This document shows, piece by piece, positions 1 to 8,804 of a stretch of DNA of 64,000 nucleotides (positions are counted from its first letter, which is position 1; each line of letters begins with the position of its first letter). The notes below the pieces were generated by a model, which saw nothing but the letters and a program-made list of their open reading frames with translations, was not told the DNA's origin and did no database searches. The stretch spans positions 1 to 64,000 of the forward strand of contig NZ_BAAACF010000003.1 in NCBI RefSeq assembly GCF_039521365.1, read 5' to 3'. A program made the translations under genes and the position numbers. Source of the stretch: Clostridium_AW malenominatum (GTDB lineage: Bacteria > Bacillota > Clostridia > Clostridiales > Clostridiaceae).

Positions 1-36
1 GTTCGTCCTGAGCCAGGATCAAACTCTCAATTTTAA
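1..36 (-). rRNA. rrs: 16S ribosomal RNA, 5' end (partial)
   Basis: The reverse complement of the first 30 bases contains GAGAGTTTGATCCTGGCTCA, the universally conserved start of bacterial 16S rRNA (the 27F primer region), followed by GGACGAAC. The gene reads leftwards out of the window, so only about 36 nt are visible. The mature 5' end near base 36 is placed by comparison with the known Bacillus and E. coli ends and may be a few bases off. Confidence 0.95.
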
Positions 37-155
37 AGTTGACCTTTTGCTCAAGATGATATATTATCATCCATTATTTTGATTCTTAAAAGAATCGACT
101 GGCTTAATGTACTCTGTTTAATTTTCAAAGACCATGTCGCATTTGCGACTTTCTT
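37..155 (-). other. rRNA leader transcript region
   Basis: This stretch lies between the rRNA promoter and the 16S 5' end. On the minus strand it carries a short hairpin right at the predicted transcript start (GTCGC / GCGAC around 136-149), a sequence reading TCTTTGAAAATTAAACAGAG that resembles clostridial rRNA leaders, and a second small hairpin GATTC / GAATC near 80-96. No coding region is supported. A 66-residue ORF on the plus strand runs across it and the promoter and is not considered real. Confidence 0.7.
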
Positions 156-184
156 ATATTATCATTTCTATTTATCTTTGTCAA
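156..184 (-). promoter_or_regulatory. SigA-type promoter of the rRNA operon
   Basis: On the minus strand there is a perfect -35 TTGACA (184-179) and a -10 TAATAT (161-156) with a 17-nt spacer. It sits about 120 nt upstream of the 16S 5' end and points at it. That is the expected strength and position for an rrn promoter. The region 185-413 upstream is AT-rich, and I see no further gene or structure in it. Confidence 0.8.
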
Positions 185-413
185 CAAGTTTTTTTAATTT
201 ATCTTGAAGAACTTTTGTCCTCTCAATCTTTATTGTTTTCTTTGTTTCTTGAGGACATGAGTTATTGTATCACATTAACCTCTCTAGATTATGCTATTAA
301 TATTATTTATTTAAAATTAGCATCATATATCTAAAGTTTTCAATGTTTTTCTTTATTTTTCGCAAGTGGATACACTAGGATAAGTATTTATAATAATTAC
401 AAGTTTTCTAATT

Positions 414-459
414 AAAAAGAAGCTAAAATCAACTTTTTCATTGATTTTAGCTTCTTTTT
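414..459 (-). terminator. Hairpin terminator after the Cys-rich gene
   Basis: A 19-bp perfect stem (AAAAAGAAGCTAAAATCAA with its complement) and an 8-nt loop lie about 50 nt beyond the stop of the Cys-rich gene. There are U-rich tails on both strands, so it may act in both directions. Confidence 0.8.
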
Positions 460-507
460 ATTCTCTAATTAATTATTATATTTTTAGTTAATCTAACAAA
501 TCTTATT

Positions 508-990
508 TTAGCAACCTGGAGAAGTATAATTAGCTATTACCCTTACATTACAATCTAATGGTGAGCATAAATTACTCTCTGGAAGTAGGAAAGTAAATAC
601 TCTTGTTACATCTATACAAACTCCAGAAGGTCCACAATTACAATCCTTCATGTCATCAACAATTATGCTATCGTCTTCTATTACTCTGCCTCTATCCCTA
701 GTAGCTATAAAGGTATCTGATTTGTAAACCAACGGATTTCCACTTGTATCTGTTACAATACATCCTAAGGTTACTTCTTTTCCAGGGCAAACATTCACTA
801 ATCTTATTCTTACTCTTAATAATCTAGATACATCAGCAAGACTTGGGTCTAACTCAACAGTTTTGCAAATTTGGCAGGCATTAAATCTCACATTTGTACA
901 AGCTAAAGATCTATCATTATCAAAAAAGCTTGATAATCCTATGCTTCTATCTATATCTTTATTTTCTTTGTAATTATCTGTTTTACTCAA
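508..990 (-). CDS. Cysteine-rich hypothetical protein, probably spore-associated
   Basis: This is a 160-residue protein with no signal peptide or membrane segment. It has eleven cysteines spread along its length, including a CNC pair, NACQIC, and a C-terminal PGC at the last residue. Start is TTG at 990, preceded by a GGTGGTGAT ribosome site. It lies in the same direction as, and about 75 nt downstream of, two SPOCS-domain proteins and ends at a strong terminator. I do not recognise a named family with certainty. The pattern of extended beta-rich sequence with many cysteines recalls cross-linked spore-surface proteins such as the endospore appendage subunits, but that is inference from composition and neighbours. 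Confidence 0.75.
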   Translation of the reverse strand: MSKTDNYKENKDIDRSIGLSSFFDNDRSLACTNVRFNACQICKTVELDPSLADVSRLLRVRIRLVNVCPGKEVTLGCIVTDTSGNPLVYKSDTFIATRDRGRVIEDDSIIVDDMKDCNCGPSGVCIDVTRVFTFLLPESNLCSPLDCNVRVIANYTSPGC

Positions 991-1063
991 TTACAATCAC
1001 CACCACTTTCTTAAAATATTGTTTGTACTGTATTATATTAAGAGTAGTGTAAAATTGTTAATA

Positions 1064-1672
1064 TTATTTCCAATCTGATTCAAAATATTGTCCTGTCATA
1101 TTCATGTCATATTCAATTTCTACATCCACATCTTTATTTCTAACCGCCTTACTTATGTTTTTGGGCTCTTCAACTTTATTTAGCTTTTCTCTTTTAGGTA
1201 AAATTTCTATATCTTTATGTTTATCAACATCCCTACTATAAACAGGGCATGCAAGTAGTAAAAGTGAAATATAAAAACCTCTGTTACTGTTTTGAGTTAT
1301 AATAACATCTTCAATAAAAACTCTAGTGTTTATTTCCTCACTCTTGCCATCCCCTATTGGAAAAAAGCATGAAAAGTGCTTATAAAACTCTACTGTTTTA
1401 ATAGGCTTAGTAGTTTCATCTGCTACATATACCAGTTTTGTTGTTATTATCCCATGAATAAAAACTTTATTTTGCCCTTGTGTAGATATAGATTTGCTTT
1501 CTACAACCTTAGCATCAAAGAAAACTTGCAATGGAATGTCTATTGTAGCCATTTCTTCCGAAAAATCTATACCAAAAGTTTCACTTAGTTCTTTACGAGG
1601 ATATTCCAAATTATAATTACTTAGTTCCTCCTGAGTAATAATCCCTGATATCTCTATATCATTAATTTTCAT
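1064..1672 (-). CDS. SPOCS (DUF3794) domain protein
   Basis: 202 residues. Residues about 60-115 carry the SPOCS/DUF3794 pattern: a VFIHGIITTKLVYVAD strand pair followed by an aromatic-rich FYKHFSCFFPI. In clostridia this domain occurs in spore coat and morphogenesis proteins such as SipL. The protein is smaller than SipL, has a single SPOCS copy and lacks a LysM domain. The ATG start at 1672 has an AAGGAG site. It lies between another SPOCS protein and the Cys-rich gene on the same strand with short gaps (73 nt each side), so the three are probably co-transcribed. A role in the spore coat is likely but inferred. Confidence 0.75.
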   Translation of the reverse strand: MKINDIEISGIITQEELSNYNLEYPRKELSETFGIDFSEEMATIDIPLQVFFDAKVVESKSISTQGQNKVFIHGIITTKLVYVADETTKPIKTVEFYKHFSCFFPIGDGKSEEINTRVFIEDVIITQNSNRGFYISLLLLACPVYSRDVDKHKDIEILPKREKLNKVEEPKNISKAVRNKDVDVEIEYDMNMTGQYFESDWK

Positions 1673-1745
1673 TTTTTACTCCTTTCTATATAAAATTACT
1701 AAAAATTCAATACTATTTTATGCAAAGAATTTTCTTTTGTTAACA

Positions 1746-2186
1746 CTATCCACATAATGGTGCTATATAAGCTCTTGTTATCACCATTACTTCTTTAGGA
1801 TTTACTATTTTATAATACAATTTATCCACTGGCACATATACTCCTTTAACATCACCTCTATCGTATCCATAGTATATCTCTGTAGAGAAGGGTATTTTAT
1901 AATTTAACTGATGAACTTTATCCTTTGATTCTTCTGCAACATAATCAATGTCTATATTTCTAAATCCTATAATATTTACTTTACATCCTTTTTTTAACTT
2001 TGTTTTCTTAAATGTTTTTATACTAATACCTACGTTTATGCTTAATATCTTTGATATCTCATAAGGTATATAAGATAATTTAAGGGTATTATTATGGACT
2101 AAACTTGAATGTGGAATATTTCTTAAGTTTTTTAATACCTCTTTTGAAGGTGTCAAACCCTTAATTAATATATCGCCATCTTTCAC
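1746..2186 (-). CDS. Small SPOCS-like (DUF3794-type) protein
   Basis: 146 residues. Its centre (about residues 65-110) has the same layout as the SPOCS domain: a KVNIIGFRNIDIDYVAEE segment followed by YKIPFSTEIYYG. It looks like a compact paralogue of the next gene downstream. It starts with GTG at 2186 behind a perfect AGGAGG. It would be the first gene of a three-gene spore-type operon reading leftwards. Family assignment rests on pattern matching by eye, and the function is unknown. Confidence 0.65.
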   Translation of the reverse strand: MKDGDILIKGLTPSKEVLKNLRNIPHSSLVHNNTLKLSYIPYEISKILSINVGISIKTFKKTKLKKGCKVNIIGFRNIDIDYVAEESKDKVHQLNYKIPFSTEIYYGYDRGDVKGVYVPVDKLYYKIVNPKEVMVITRAYIAPLCG

Positions 2187-2254
2187 TTACCTTCCTCCTT
2201 AAGAGTTTTTATATTATATAATATGTTTTATTACAATAAATTCCACAATATAAT

Positions 2255-2305
2255 AAAAAAGTTTAAGTATTTAATATATAACTATTAAACACTTAAACTT
2301 TTTTT
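2255..2305 (-). terminator. Terminator after uppP
   Basis: The hairpin arms AAAAAAGTTTAAGT and ACTTAAACTTTTTT continue with TTTAATA / TATTAAA after one mismatch. It lies 20 nt past the uppP stop and separates uppP from the SPOCS operon. Confidence 0.75.
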
Positions 2306-2325
2306 AATCATATTCTACTTATTAT

Positions 2326-3141
2326 CTATATGACTACAACTTTAAATAAAGCTAAAATCAAAAGCACTGTTCCTATTACAATTCTATAAACAGCAAATAC
2401 CCTCATTGGTTTTTTCTGAAGAAACTTTATAAATCTCTCTATTACTACTAGTGAAACTACAAAAGCTACAACGAAACCTATGCATAATGTAATTATTTCT
2501 ATATTAGACATGACTAGTCCACTCTTGAATAACTTTAATCCTGAAGCTCCTACCATCATAGGTATCGCTAAGAAAAAAGAAAACTCTGCGGCAACTACAG
2601 GGGATAAACCTGCAATCCATCCTCCCATTATTGTAGAAGCAGATCTGGACATACCTGGCCATAGAGCTAAGCATTGAAATAATCCTACAAATAATGATTG
2701 TCTTAACTTAATTCTATCTACGGTTCTAGTTGTACTTTTTCTTCTATACTTATTTTCAACTAGAATCATTAAAATCCCACCTACAAGTAAAGCCGCGGCC
2801 ACAGTAATTGGATTAAATAGTTTTTCATCTATAAAATCATCAAATAAAAATCCTAATACCGCTGCAGGTATAGCAGCCACCACTATGTTTATCCAAAATC
2901 TCAAATCTTTTGCCTCTAATTTAAATACCCCTTTTACACTTTCCCAAAGCTTATCCCAATAAACTACCACTACAGCAAGTATAGCTCCTAATTGAATTAC
3001 TATTTGAAATAAATTCGCAAAACTACCTGTAAATCCTATAAAATGTCCTACAAGAATCATATGGCCAGTAGAAGAAACCGGTACAAATTCCGTTAATCCC
3101 TCCACAATTGCAATAATGATAGCTTTAAATATCAATAACAC
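2326..3141 (-). CDS. uppP: Undecaprenyl-diphosphatase (BacA type)
   Basis: 271 residues, the usual length for the family, and an integral membrane protein with about eight hydrophobic segments. It removes a phosphate from undecaprenyl diphosphate to recycle the lipid carrier used for peptidoglycan and other wall polymers, and is known to confer bacitracin tolerance. Both signature motifs are visible: EGLTEFVPVSSTGH near residue 14-27 and PGMSRSAST near 163-171. The start is GTG at 3141 with only a weak ribosome site. The gene follows the lipoprotein gene by 41 nt with no terminator between, suggesting co-transcription. Confidence 0.95.
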   Translation of the reverse strand: MLLIFKAIIIAIVEGLTEFVPVSSTGHMILVGHFIGFTGSFANLFQIVIQLGAILAVVVVYWDKLWESVKGVFKLEAKDLRFWINIVVAAIPAAVLGFLFDDFIDEKLFNPITVAAALLVGGILMILVENKYRRKSTTRTVDRIKLRQSLFVGLFQCLALWPGMSRSASTIMGGWIAGLSPVVAAEFSFFLAIPMMVGASGLKLFKSGLVMSNIEIITLCIGFVVAFVVSLVVIERFIKFLQKKPMRVFAVYRIVIGTVLLILALFKVVVI

Positions 3142-3182
3142 TAGACTTCACTCGCTCTCTTATTAAATTACCATTAATTATA

Positions 3183-4295
3183 CTACTTTTTATATTCCAT
3201 GTTAACTTCTCTTATTACTTTTTTTCCATCATTTGAAAATCTTATATTATTATTTCCTTCTTTTAAACTTAGGGTAAAAAAGCTTTTAACTTCCATCCAA
3301 GGCTTATTGTCAATACTTATATAATATTCTTCAATATTAGAACTATCCTTAAACACTGCACCATTAATAACAATTTCATCATTATTAGGCTTTTTATCTT
3401 CACTGGTTTTCCTTGTAAAAATCAAAGTAGCTACCTTATCCTTCTCTGCATTTTGTTCTTGTTGTACCAATCTTGGAGACTTGTTAAATAAAGTATCTTT
3501 TTTTACAAATATAGTAGGTCTTATAATATTTCCTTCTATTCTTATTTCAGGCAAATCATCCTTGCTATAGGTAATAAAAGAGTTGCTTTTAGGAACACCA
3601 TATATATTATTATCAATTTCTATAGAATATGAATATAAATATGGCTTTAGCTTCTTTATGTACTTTTCAATGTTTTTTATTCCCATAGTATTAACTCCAC
3701 TAAGCCCCGAGTTCAATACCTCAATAGCACTTAGAGGAATTCCATTACTTTCTATATAACTATTATTAACTACATCTAGCATAATCCATTTGCTGTATTT
3801 ATCACTCCAAATCTCACATACTTTATAGTAAGACTTTTCTCCATCCTGTTGGCTATTTTCTATTCTAAATTCTCCCCTTCTTGCAAACATCCCTAAGGAT
3901 GAGGCACTTTGACTATAAACTATAGCATAATCCTTATCAGATAAACTATTTTTATTTTCAGCCTGTTGCAGTAAGGTTAATGCATCTGTTTTTGTACTTA
4001 AACTACTTTTGCTATATTTCATTTTGTTACTAACCCAATTCATGAGCTTTATTGCTTTCTCAAAATCATCTTTACTATCTTTAACCACTTCATCTAAGTC
4101 ATACTTATTCTTTAGCCTTTGAAGATTTGGATTGTCTTCACTTTCATAATAAAATATGATATTACTTCCTTCATAATAATTATCCCACTTTGTAATAAAA
4201 ACGCCTTTATCACTATTTTTACCATTACACCCTGCTAAAGCAGACGTAAGAGCGATTAATAGTGCAATCGCTATATACTTAAAGAGTTTTTTCAT
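3183..4295 (-). CDS. Lipoprotein with degenerate transglutaminase-like domain
   Basis: 370 residues. A lipoprotein signal (LAGC, Cys23) predicts anchoring to the outer face of the membrane. Residues about 70-180 have the layout of a transglutaminase-like domain: a helix containing NWVSNKMKY, then SDKDYAIVYSQSASSLGMFARR and VCEIWSDKYSKWIMLD. The positions that should hold the catalytic Cys and His appear to be Asp and Tyr, while the Trp-x-x-Leu-Asp strand is kept, so it is probably catalytically inactive. The C-terminal third (about 290-370) looks like a beta-sandwich. ATG start at 4295 with AAGAGGGGG. It lies downstream of the TPR gene and directly upstream of uppP. Binding role unknown. Confidence 0.7.
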   Translation of the reverse strand: MKKLFKYIAIALLIALTSALAGCNGKNSDKGVFITKWDNYYEGSNIIFYYESEDNPNLQRLKNKYDLDEVVKDSKDDFEKAIKLMNWVSNKMKYSKSSLSTKTDALTLLQQAENKNSLSDKDYAIVYSQSASSLGMFARRGEFRIENSQQDGEKSYYKVCEIWSDKYSKWIMLDVVNNSYIESNGIPLSAIEVLNSGLSGVNTMGIKNIEKYIKKLKPYLYSYSIEIDNNIYGVPKSNSFITYSKDDLPEIRIEGNIIRPTIFVKKDTLFNKSPRLVQQEQNAEKDKVATLIFTRKTSEDKKPNNDEIVINGAVFKDSSNIEEYYISIDNKPWMEVKSFFTLSLKEGNNNIRFSNDGKKVIREVNMEYKK

Positions 4296-4362
4296 AAAAC
4301 AAACCCCCTCTTAATAAATTTATGTATATATATTATATCGAAATAACTACGGAAAAGTAAAA

Positions 4363-4385
4363 GGAATTTTGCAATGCAAAATTCC
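4363..4385 (-). terminator. Terminator after the TPR membrane protein gene
   Basis: GGAATTTTGC-aat-GCAAAATTCC forms a perfect 10-bp stem. On the minus strand it is followed by a TTTTACTTTTC tail, 13 nt past the TPR gene stop. Confidence 0.75.
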
Positions 4386-4398
4386 CTATAAATTTATC

Positions 4399-6081
4399 CT
4401 AATAGAACATAATTAAATCTGGCACCTTAAGCTTAGTATTTGCCTTAGATTTTGTATAACTATCATAAAGCTTTTTGGCCTTATCATAGTTGTCCTTTAT
4501 AGTCTTTTTTGTATACTCATCCATGTCGTTTGTAATAGCTTTAACTGCAGCCTGTAAATTATATACTCCCCTTTGAATATCCGAAGGTATAGTTATATAG
4601 TAACATCCCGCATTATTTAAAGTTAATGCATCATTTTTATCAGCTTCATAAGCAAACCTGATTTCTGCTATAGCATCTTTTGTTTTTCCATTTAAATAAT
4701 ATACTGTACCCAATGTTCTATGGTACTTTGGCACATCATTTTTAATCTTTATAGCTTGTTTTAAAATCTCTATAGCCTTATCATCTTCTTTATTTGATAA
4801 ATGAATAATGGCCATATTATATTTTATTTCTGCATCTTCAGGCTTAACTATTTCTGCAAATTTAAAGTATTCCATTGCTTTATCATCATTATCAGCATTC
4901 CAATAATGGTTTGCTATTGTAATCATTATATTATAATTATAAGGTTCCATAAACATAGCAGCTCTAAAATAAGGTTCTGATTCAATGGTTTTTCCTTTTT
5001 TCCTCAATATCTGAGGCATTAAGAAAGCATAATTATCCGGATACTCTTGATTTTTATATAAAGACTGTTTAGCGTAATCTTCTGCTTTCTCTAAATTATC
5101 CTTATTTAAATAATACCACGCTGCATTATGAAGAACTCTATAATCTCCTTTATGAGCAATCAAAAGGTCATTTACTATTTTTTCTGCTTCAGCATCCTTA
5201 TCTAAGTTTTGTTGAATAGTTCCTTCAATTACAGCCCTTGCAATTTCCCCAATGTCTTTATCCTTTAAACTTTCCATTATAGATGATGCCTGAGCTACAG
5301 TATATTTACTCATAGAATAAATTTTAGCAGACCACATTTTATAAGCTAAGTCCTCAGGATTTTTTGTGGAAAGATTATGTATATCTTCTAATAAAGTATC
5401 CTTGTCGTAAAGGGCAATTTGAACTAGAACATCGTAAATTTTAAATTCATCTTTATCAATATCCCAAGCTTTTCTTAAGGTTTCAAATCCCTTTTCCTTA
5501 TCTCCCATAAGCATTAACATTCTACTGTATTCCGCCATATCATAGGAAGATTTTGTATCTACAGGATAGGAAGATAAAATTTCCTTTGCTTTATCATAAC
5601 TATCATTAGCCATATATACTGCAAACATTATTTTTATAAGTTCTTTATCTTGAGAATTATTTTTTAAAGCCTCTTCTCCATGTTTCAAGGCTTTTTTAAA
5701 ATCTTTATTCATATATTCGGTAAAAATCGTAAGATTTATCACCTCTGGGTCCTTACCCTTTAGTTCTCCTACTTCTTTTAAATATTCATTAGACTTGTCC
5801 ATTTCCCCTGTAACAGAGTAAATCTGTGCAATTTTAGCCTTCCACAAAGAAGATTTATCCTTTTCATAAAGTTTATTGAATTCTTCTATTGCTTTTTCGA
5901 ACTCTCCACTATAATAAAATTGCTCTGCCTTATTAGTTGCTATACTAAATTTAGCTTTTTCAGTTTTATTTACATAAAAAAATATACTAAATATTAAAAT
6001 ACACGACAAAATTCCTGCTAAAACCTTTTTATTTTTTTTAGCCAAATTCATCAAATCCATAGGGGTTTCAGTATTATTCAT
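4399..6081 (-). CDS. Membrane-anchored tetratricopeptide repeat protein
   Basis: 560 residues. The open frame extends 40 codons further up, but the start chosen is the ATG at 6081, because GGGAGG lies 6 nt before it and the extension reads as non-coding sequence. An N-terminal hydrophobic helix (about residues 19-37) follows a short basic stretch, so the rest probably faces outward from the membrane. At least eight TPR-like helix pairs follow, with clear examples around KAEQFYYSGEFEKAIEEFNK, FRAAMFMEPYNYNIMITIA and EAEIRFAY-type segments. TPRs bind protein partners. Divergent from the capA operon; target unknown. Confidence 0.8.
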   Translation of the reverse strand: MNNTETPMDLMNLAKKNKKVLAGILSCILIFSIFFYVNKTEKAKFSIATNKAEQFYYSGEFEKAIEEFNKLYEKDKSSLWKAKIAQIYSVTGEMDKSNEYLKEVGELKGKDPEVINLTIFTEYMNKDFKKALKHGEEALKNNSQDKELIKIMFAVYMANDSYDKAKEILSSYPVDTKSSYDMAEYSRMLMLMGDKEKGFETLRKAWDIDKDEFKIYDVLVQIALYDKDTLLEDIHNLSTKNPEDLAYKMWSAKIYSMSKYTVAQASSIMESLKDKDIGEIARAVIEGTIQQNLDKDAEAEKIVNDLLIAHKGDYRVLHNAAWYYLNKDNLEKAEDYAKQSLYKNQEYPDNYAFLMPQILRKKGKTIESEPYFRAAMFMEPYNYNIMITIANHYWNADNDDKAMEYFKFAEIVKPEDAEIKYNMAIIHLSNKEDDKAIEILKQAIKIKNDVPKYHRTLGTVYYLNGKTKDAIAEIRFAYEADKNDALTLNNAGCYYITIPSDIQRGVYNLQAAVKAITNDMDEYTKKTIKDNYDKAKKLYDSYTKSKANTKLKVPDLIMFY

Positions 6082-6163
6082 AACAATCCTCCCAATTATA
6101 AGATTACATTTATTCTTACATATAATGATTTTATCAAATATACTCAAAAAATGCCACAGGATT

Positions 6164-6204
6164 ATAATGTATTTTATAGTGACAGAGAGAAAAAAATACA
6201 TTAT
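6164..6204. repeat. Inverted repeat between divergent TPR and capA genes
   Basis: ATAATGTATTTT (6164-6175) pairs perfectly with AAAATACATTAT (6193-6204) across a 17-nt loop, 40 nt before the capA start. On the plus strand it is followed by a U-rich TATTTTATTT, so it could be an attenuator-like hairpin in the capA leader. It could equally be an operator shared by the divergent genes. Confidence 0.5.
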
Positions 6205-6243
6205 TATTTTATTTAAAGAATGATTTAGACTTAGGAGGAATTT

Positions 6244-7392
6244 ATGGGTAAAAAGAAAACTTCAAAATTATTGTTTACCTTTTTAATATTAGGAATGCTT
6301 GTTATTACTGGAATTGTTTCCTTTATTATGTATTATTCTAATGCAGATACTCCTGTTGCAGAGGAAGATAAGCAAGTTTCCACTTCAAAGGAAGAGAAAG
6401 AAGAAATTAAAGAAGAGGTTAAAGAGGATATTTATTCAGAGGTTCTGCTTAGCTTTGCTGGGGATTCTACTATTGGTCATGATAGTAACTTCGCCTTTGC
6501 AAATAGTCTTCCTTATGTGCTTAAAAATAACAATAATGACTTTTCATACTTTTTCAAAGGAGTAGCTCCAATATTTAAAGAAGATGATATTTCAGTAGTA
6601 AATTTAGAAACTACATTTACTAACGCAACCTCAAGAGAGGTTAAACAGTTTAACTTTAAAGCAGATCCAGAATATGCAAAGTCTCTTCCTTTAGGATATA
6701 TAGAAGGAGTAAATATATCTAACAACCACATTTACGATTATAGGCAGCAAGGTTTTAAGGATACTTTGCAGTCATTAAAGAATGTCAATGTTAATTATTT
6801 TGGCGAAGGCAATGTTTGGACTACAGAGGTAAAAGGAGCTAAATTAGGATTTTTGGGATATATGGGGTATAATGATTATCCTGAATTTAGAAACAAGGTA
6901 GAAAAGGATATTAAAAAACTAAAAGACGAAGGGCGAATTGCTATAATAAATTTTCACTGGGGAGTGGAAAACAGCTACTACCCTGTAGGCTCCCAGGAAA
7001 ACTTGGCTCGCTTTGCTATAGATAAAGGTGCAGATTTAATAGTTGGTCATCACCCTCATGTAATTCAAGGTATAGAACAGTATAAAGGAAAAATTATTGC
7101 TTATAGCTTAGGCAACTTTTGCTTTGGTGGGAATTTTAACCCAAGGGATAAAGACACTTTTATTCTTCAAGTAAAATATAAATTTAAAAACGGAAAACCT
7201 GAGTCCTACGGGATAAGAGTTATTCCAACTAGCATATCTTCTGTAGACTATATTAACGATTACCAACCTACACCTATGACTGGAGATAGTAAAACTAGAC
7301 TTCTAAAGAAGTTAAATAATTTATCAAAGAATGCTGGTTTTAACATTTCTGATGAGTTTTTTGATATTTTGTATTATAATGAAGTAATGTGA
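6244..7392 (+). CDS. CapA-family metallophosphatase-like membrane protein
   Basis: 382 residues. An N-terminal transmembrane anchor (about 10-30) is followed by a charged linker and a CapA/PgsA domain (from about residue 67 to the end). Motifs include SFAGDSTIGHD, VVNLETTFT, ISNNHIYDY, NFHWGVE and VGHHPHVIQG, with SLGNFCFGG. These match the calcineurin-like fold of the poly-gamma-glutamate CapA family. Many members are not involved in poly-gamma-glutamate, and none of the partner genes capB or capC is nearby. Start ATG 6244 has AGGAGG 7 nt upstream. It precedes murT by 35 nt, so it is probably the first gene of the capA-murT-gatD operon and acts at the cell surface. Confidence 0.85.
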   Translation: MGKKKTSKLLFTFLILGMLVITGIVSFIMYYSNADTPVAEEDKQVSTSKEEKEEIKEEVKEDIYSEVLLSFAGDSTIGHDSNFAFANSLPYVLKNNNNDFSYFFKGVAPIFKEDDISVVNLETTFTNATSREVKQFNFKADPEYAKSLPLGYIEGVNISNNHIYDYRQQGFKDTLQSLKNVNVNYFGEGNVWTTEVKGAKLGFLGYMGYNDYPEFRNKVEKDIKKLKDEGRIAIINFHWGVENSYYPVGSQENLARFAIDKGADLIVGHHPHVIQGIEQYKGKIIAYSLGNFCFGGNFNPRDKDTFILQVKYKFKNGKPESYGIRVIPTSISSVDYINDYQPTPMTGDSKTRLLKKLNNLSKNAGFNISDEFFDILYYNEVM

Positions 7393-7427
7393 GATTAATG
7401 TTAAATCCTAAATCTTAAATAAAGGGT

Positions 7428-8789
7428 GTGTTTAAAATTAATATTAGGTTTTACATAAGTGTAATAGCTTCAAAAATTGTTATGAAGCTTTCAAAAACCT
7501 TTTTTAAAGGAGGATCTAATTTCCCGGGAAAAGTAGCTTTAAAGCTAAATAAAAGTATATTAAAAACACTTGGAAAAGAATATAAGGTAATTCTTATTAC
7601 AGGAACTAACGGCAAAACTACCACTACAAGTATGGTCTATAGCATGTTAAAAGATAGCGGAAAAAGGGTTATCACTAATCACACTGGCGCCAACATGCTT
7701 CCCGGTATTGTGGCATGTTTTGTAGAAAACTATAAATTTAATCATAGTTATAATGGCGAACAATATGCCGTAATTGAAATTGACGAAGCAAACGTAAAGT
7801 TAGTTACTGAGTTTATATCTCCTGAAGTAATTACCATTACAAATTTATTTAGAGATCAATTAGATAGATATGGCGAAGTTCACACTACTCTTTTAAAAAT
7901 ATTAGAGGGAGTAGAGAAGTCCCCCTTCTCTACATTGGTTTTAAATGGAGACGAATCTTCTTTAGGAGATATTCCAGCACCAAATAGAAAGGTTTATTAT
8001 GGACTTAATTACGGACTAGAAAATGGAGATAACTTAGATAATAATGCAGACTCTAAGTTTTGCAAAAAATGTAAAAATCCATATACTTATAATTTCATTA
8101 CTTATAATCATCTTGGCGACTATAAGTGTGAAAGTTGCGGTTATAAAAGACCTGACTTAGACTATAAAGTAGATGAAATAAAGGAGCTTTCTCGTGAAGG
8201 CTCAATGGTCTTAATAAATGGAGAGGAATTATACATAAACCAACCTGGGGTTTATAATATATATAATAGCCTTTGCGCTTATTCCATAGGAAAAGTTTTA
8301 GGACTAGATAAAAACATACTATTTGATGCCTTAAGAAAGCAAAAAAGTAGCTTTGGAAGACAAGAAGAAATTAAAATTGAAAATAAAGAAGTGAAAATAA
8401 TTTTAGTGAAAAATCCCGCTGGTTACGACCAAGCATTAAGTACCGTTGCACTGGATTCTAGAAATATAAATTTAGCCCTTATGCTAAATGATAACTACGC
8501 AGATGGAAGGGATATTTCCTGGATATGGGATGTAAAGTTTGAAAAGCTTTCTTCTTTAGATGTAGAAAAGTTTATGATTTCCGGCGATAGATTATATGAT
8601 ATGGCTGTAAGATTAAAGGTTAGTGGTCTTGAAGAAGAAAAATTCACCCTATGCGAAAGTTATGATAAGTTATTAGAGGAAATTAAACTTTGCGAAAGCG
8701 ATGTAGTGTATATTCTTGCAACCTATACCGCTATGATTAACTTTAGAAAATATCTTCATAGTAAAAATTATATAGAAAAACTTTGGTAA
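7428..8789 (+). CDS. murT: Lipid II isoglutaminyl synthase, MurT subunit
   Basis: 453 residues. MurT is a Mur-ligase relative that, with GatD, amidates the alpha-carboxyl of D-glutamate in lipid II to D-isoglutamine using glutamine-derived ammonia and ATP. Visible are the ATP loop GTNGKTTT (59-66), a family-specific four-Cys zinc ribbon (CKKC then CESC, about 205-237), the conserved DGRDISW motif (from residue 359) and a C-terminal DUF1727 region. The start is taken as GTG 7428; AAAGGG lies very close to it, so initiation could be a few codons later. gatD follows after 15 nt. Confidence 0.93.
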   Translation: MFKINIRFYISVIASKIVMKLSKTFFKGGSNFPGKVALKLNKSILKTLGKEYKVILITGTNGKTTTTSMVYSMLKDSGKRVITNHTGANMLPGIVACFVENYKFNHSYNGEQYAVIEIDEANVKLVTEFISPEVITITNLFRDQLDRYGEVHTTLLKILEGVEKSPFSTLVLNGDESSLGDIPAPNRKVYYGLNYGLENGDNLDNNADSKFCKKCKNPYTYNFITYNHLGDYKCESCGYKRPDLDYKVDEIKELSREGSMVLINGEELYINQPGVYNIYNSLCAYSIGKVLGLDKNILFDALRKQKSSFGRQEEIKIENKEVKIILVKNPAGYDQALSTVALDSRNINLALMLNDNYADGRDISWIWDVKFEKLSSLDVEKFMISGDRLYDMAVRLKVSGLEEEKFTLCESYDKLLEEIKLCESDVVYILATYTAMINFRKYLHSKNYIEKLW

Positions 8790-8804
8790 AAGGAGGGGTA
8801 TTTT

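Noticed and set aside
134..334. 66-residue ORF on the plus strand
   Set aside because: It overlaps the rRNA leader and promoter, has no ribosome site, and its composition is low-complexity.
6082..6201. N-terminal extension of the TPR protein
   Set aside because: The ATG at 6081 has a good ribosome site, and the extension covers the intergenic inverted repeat.
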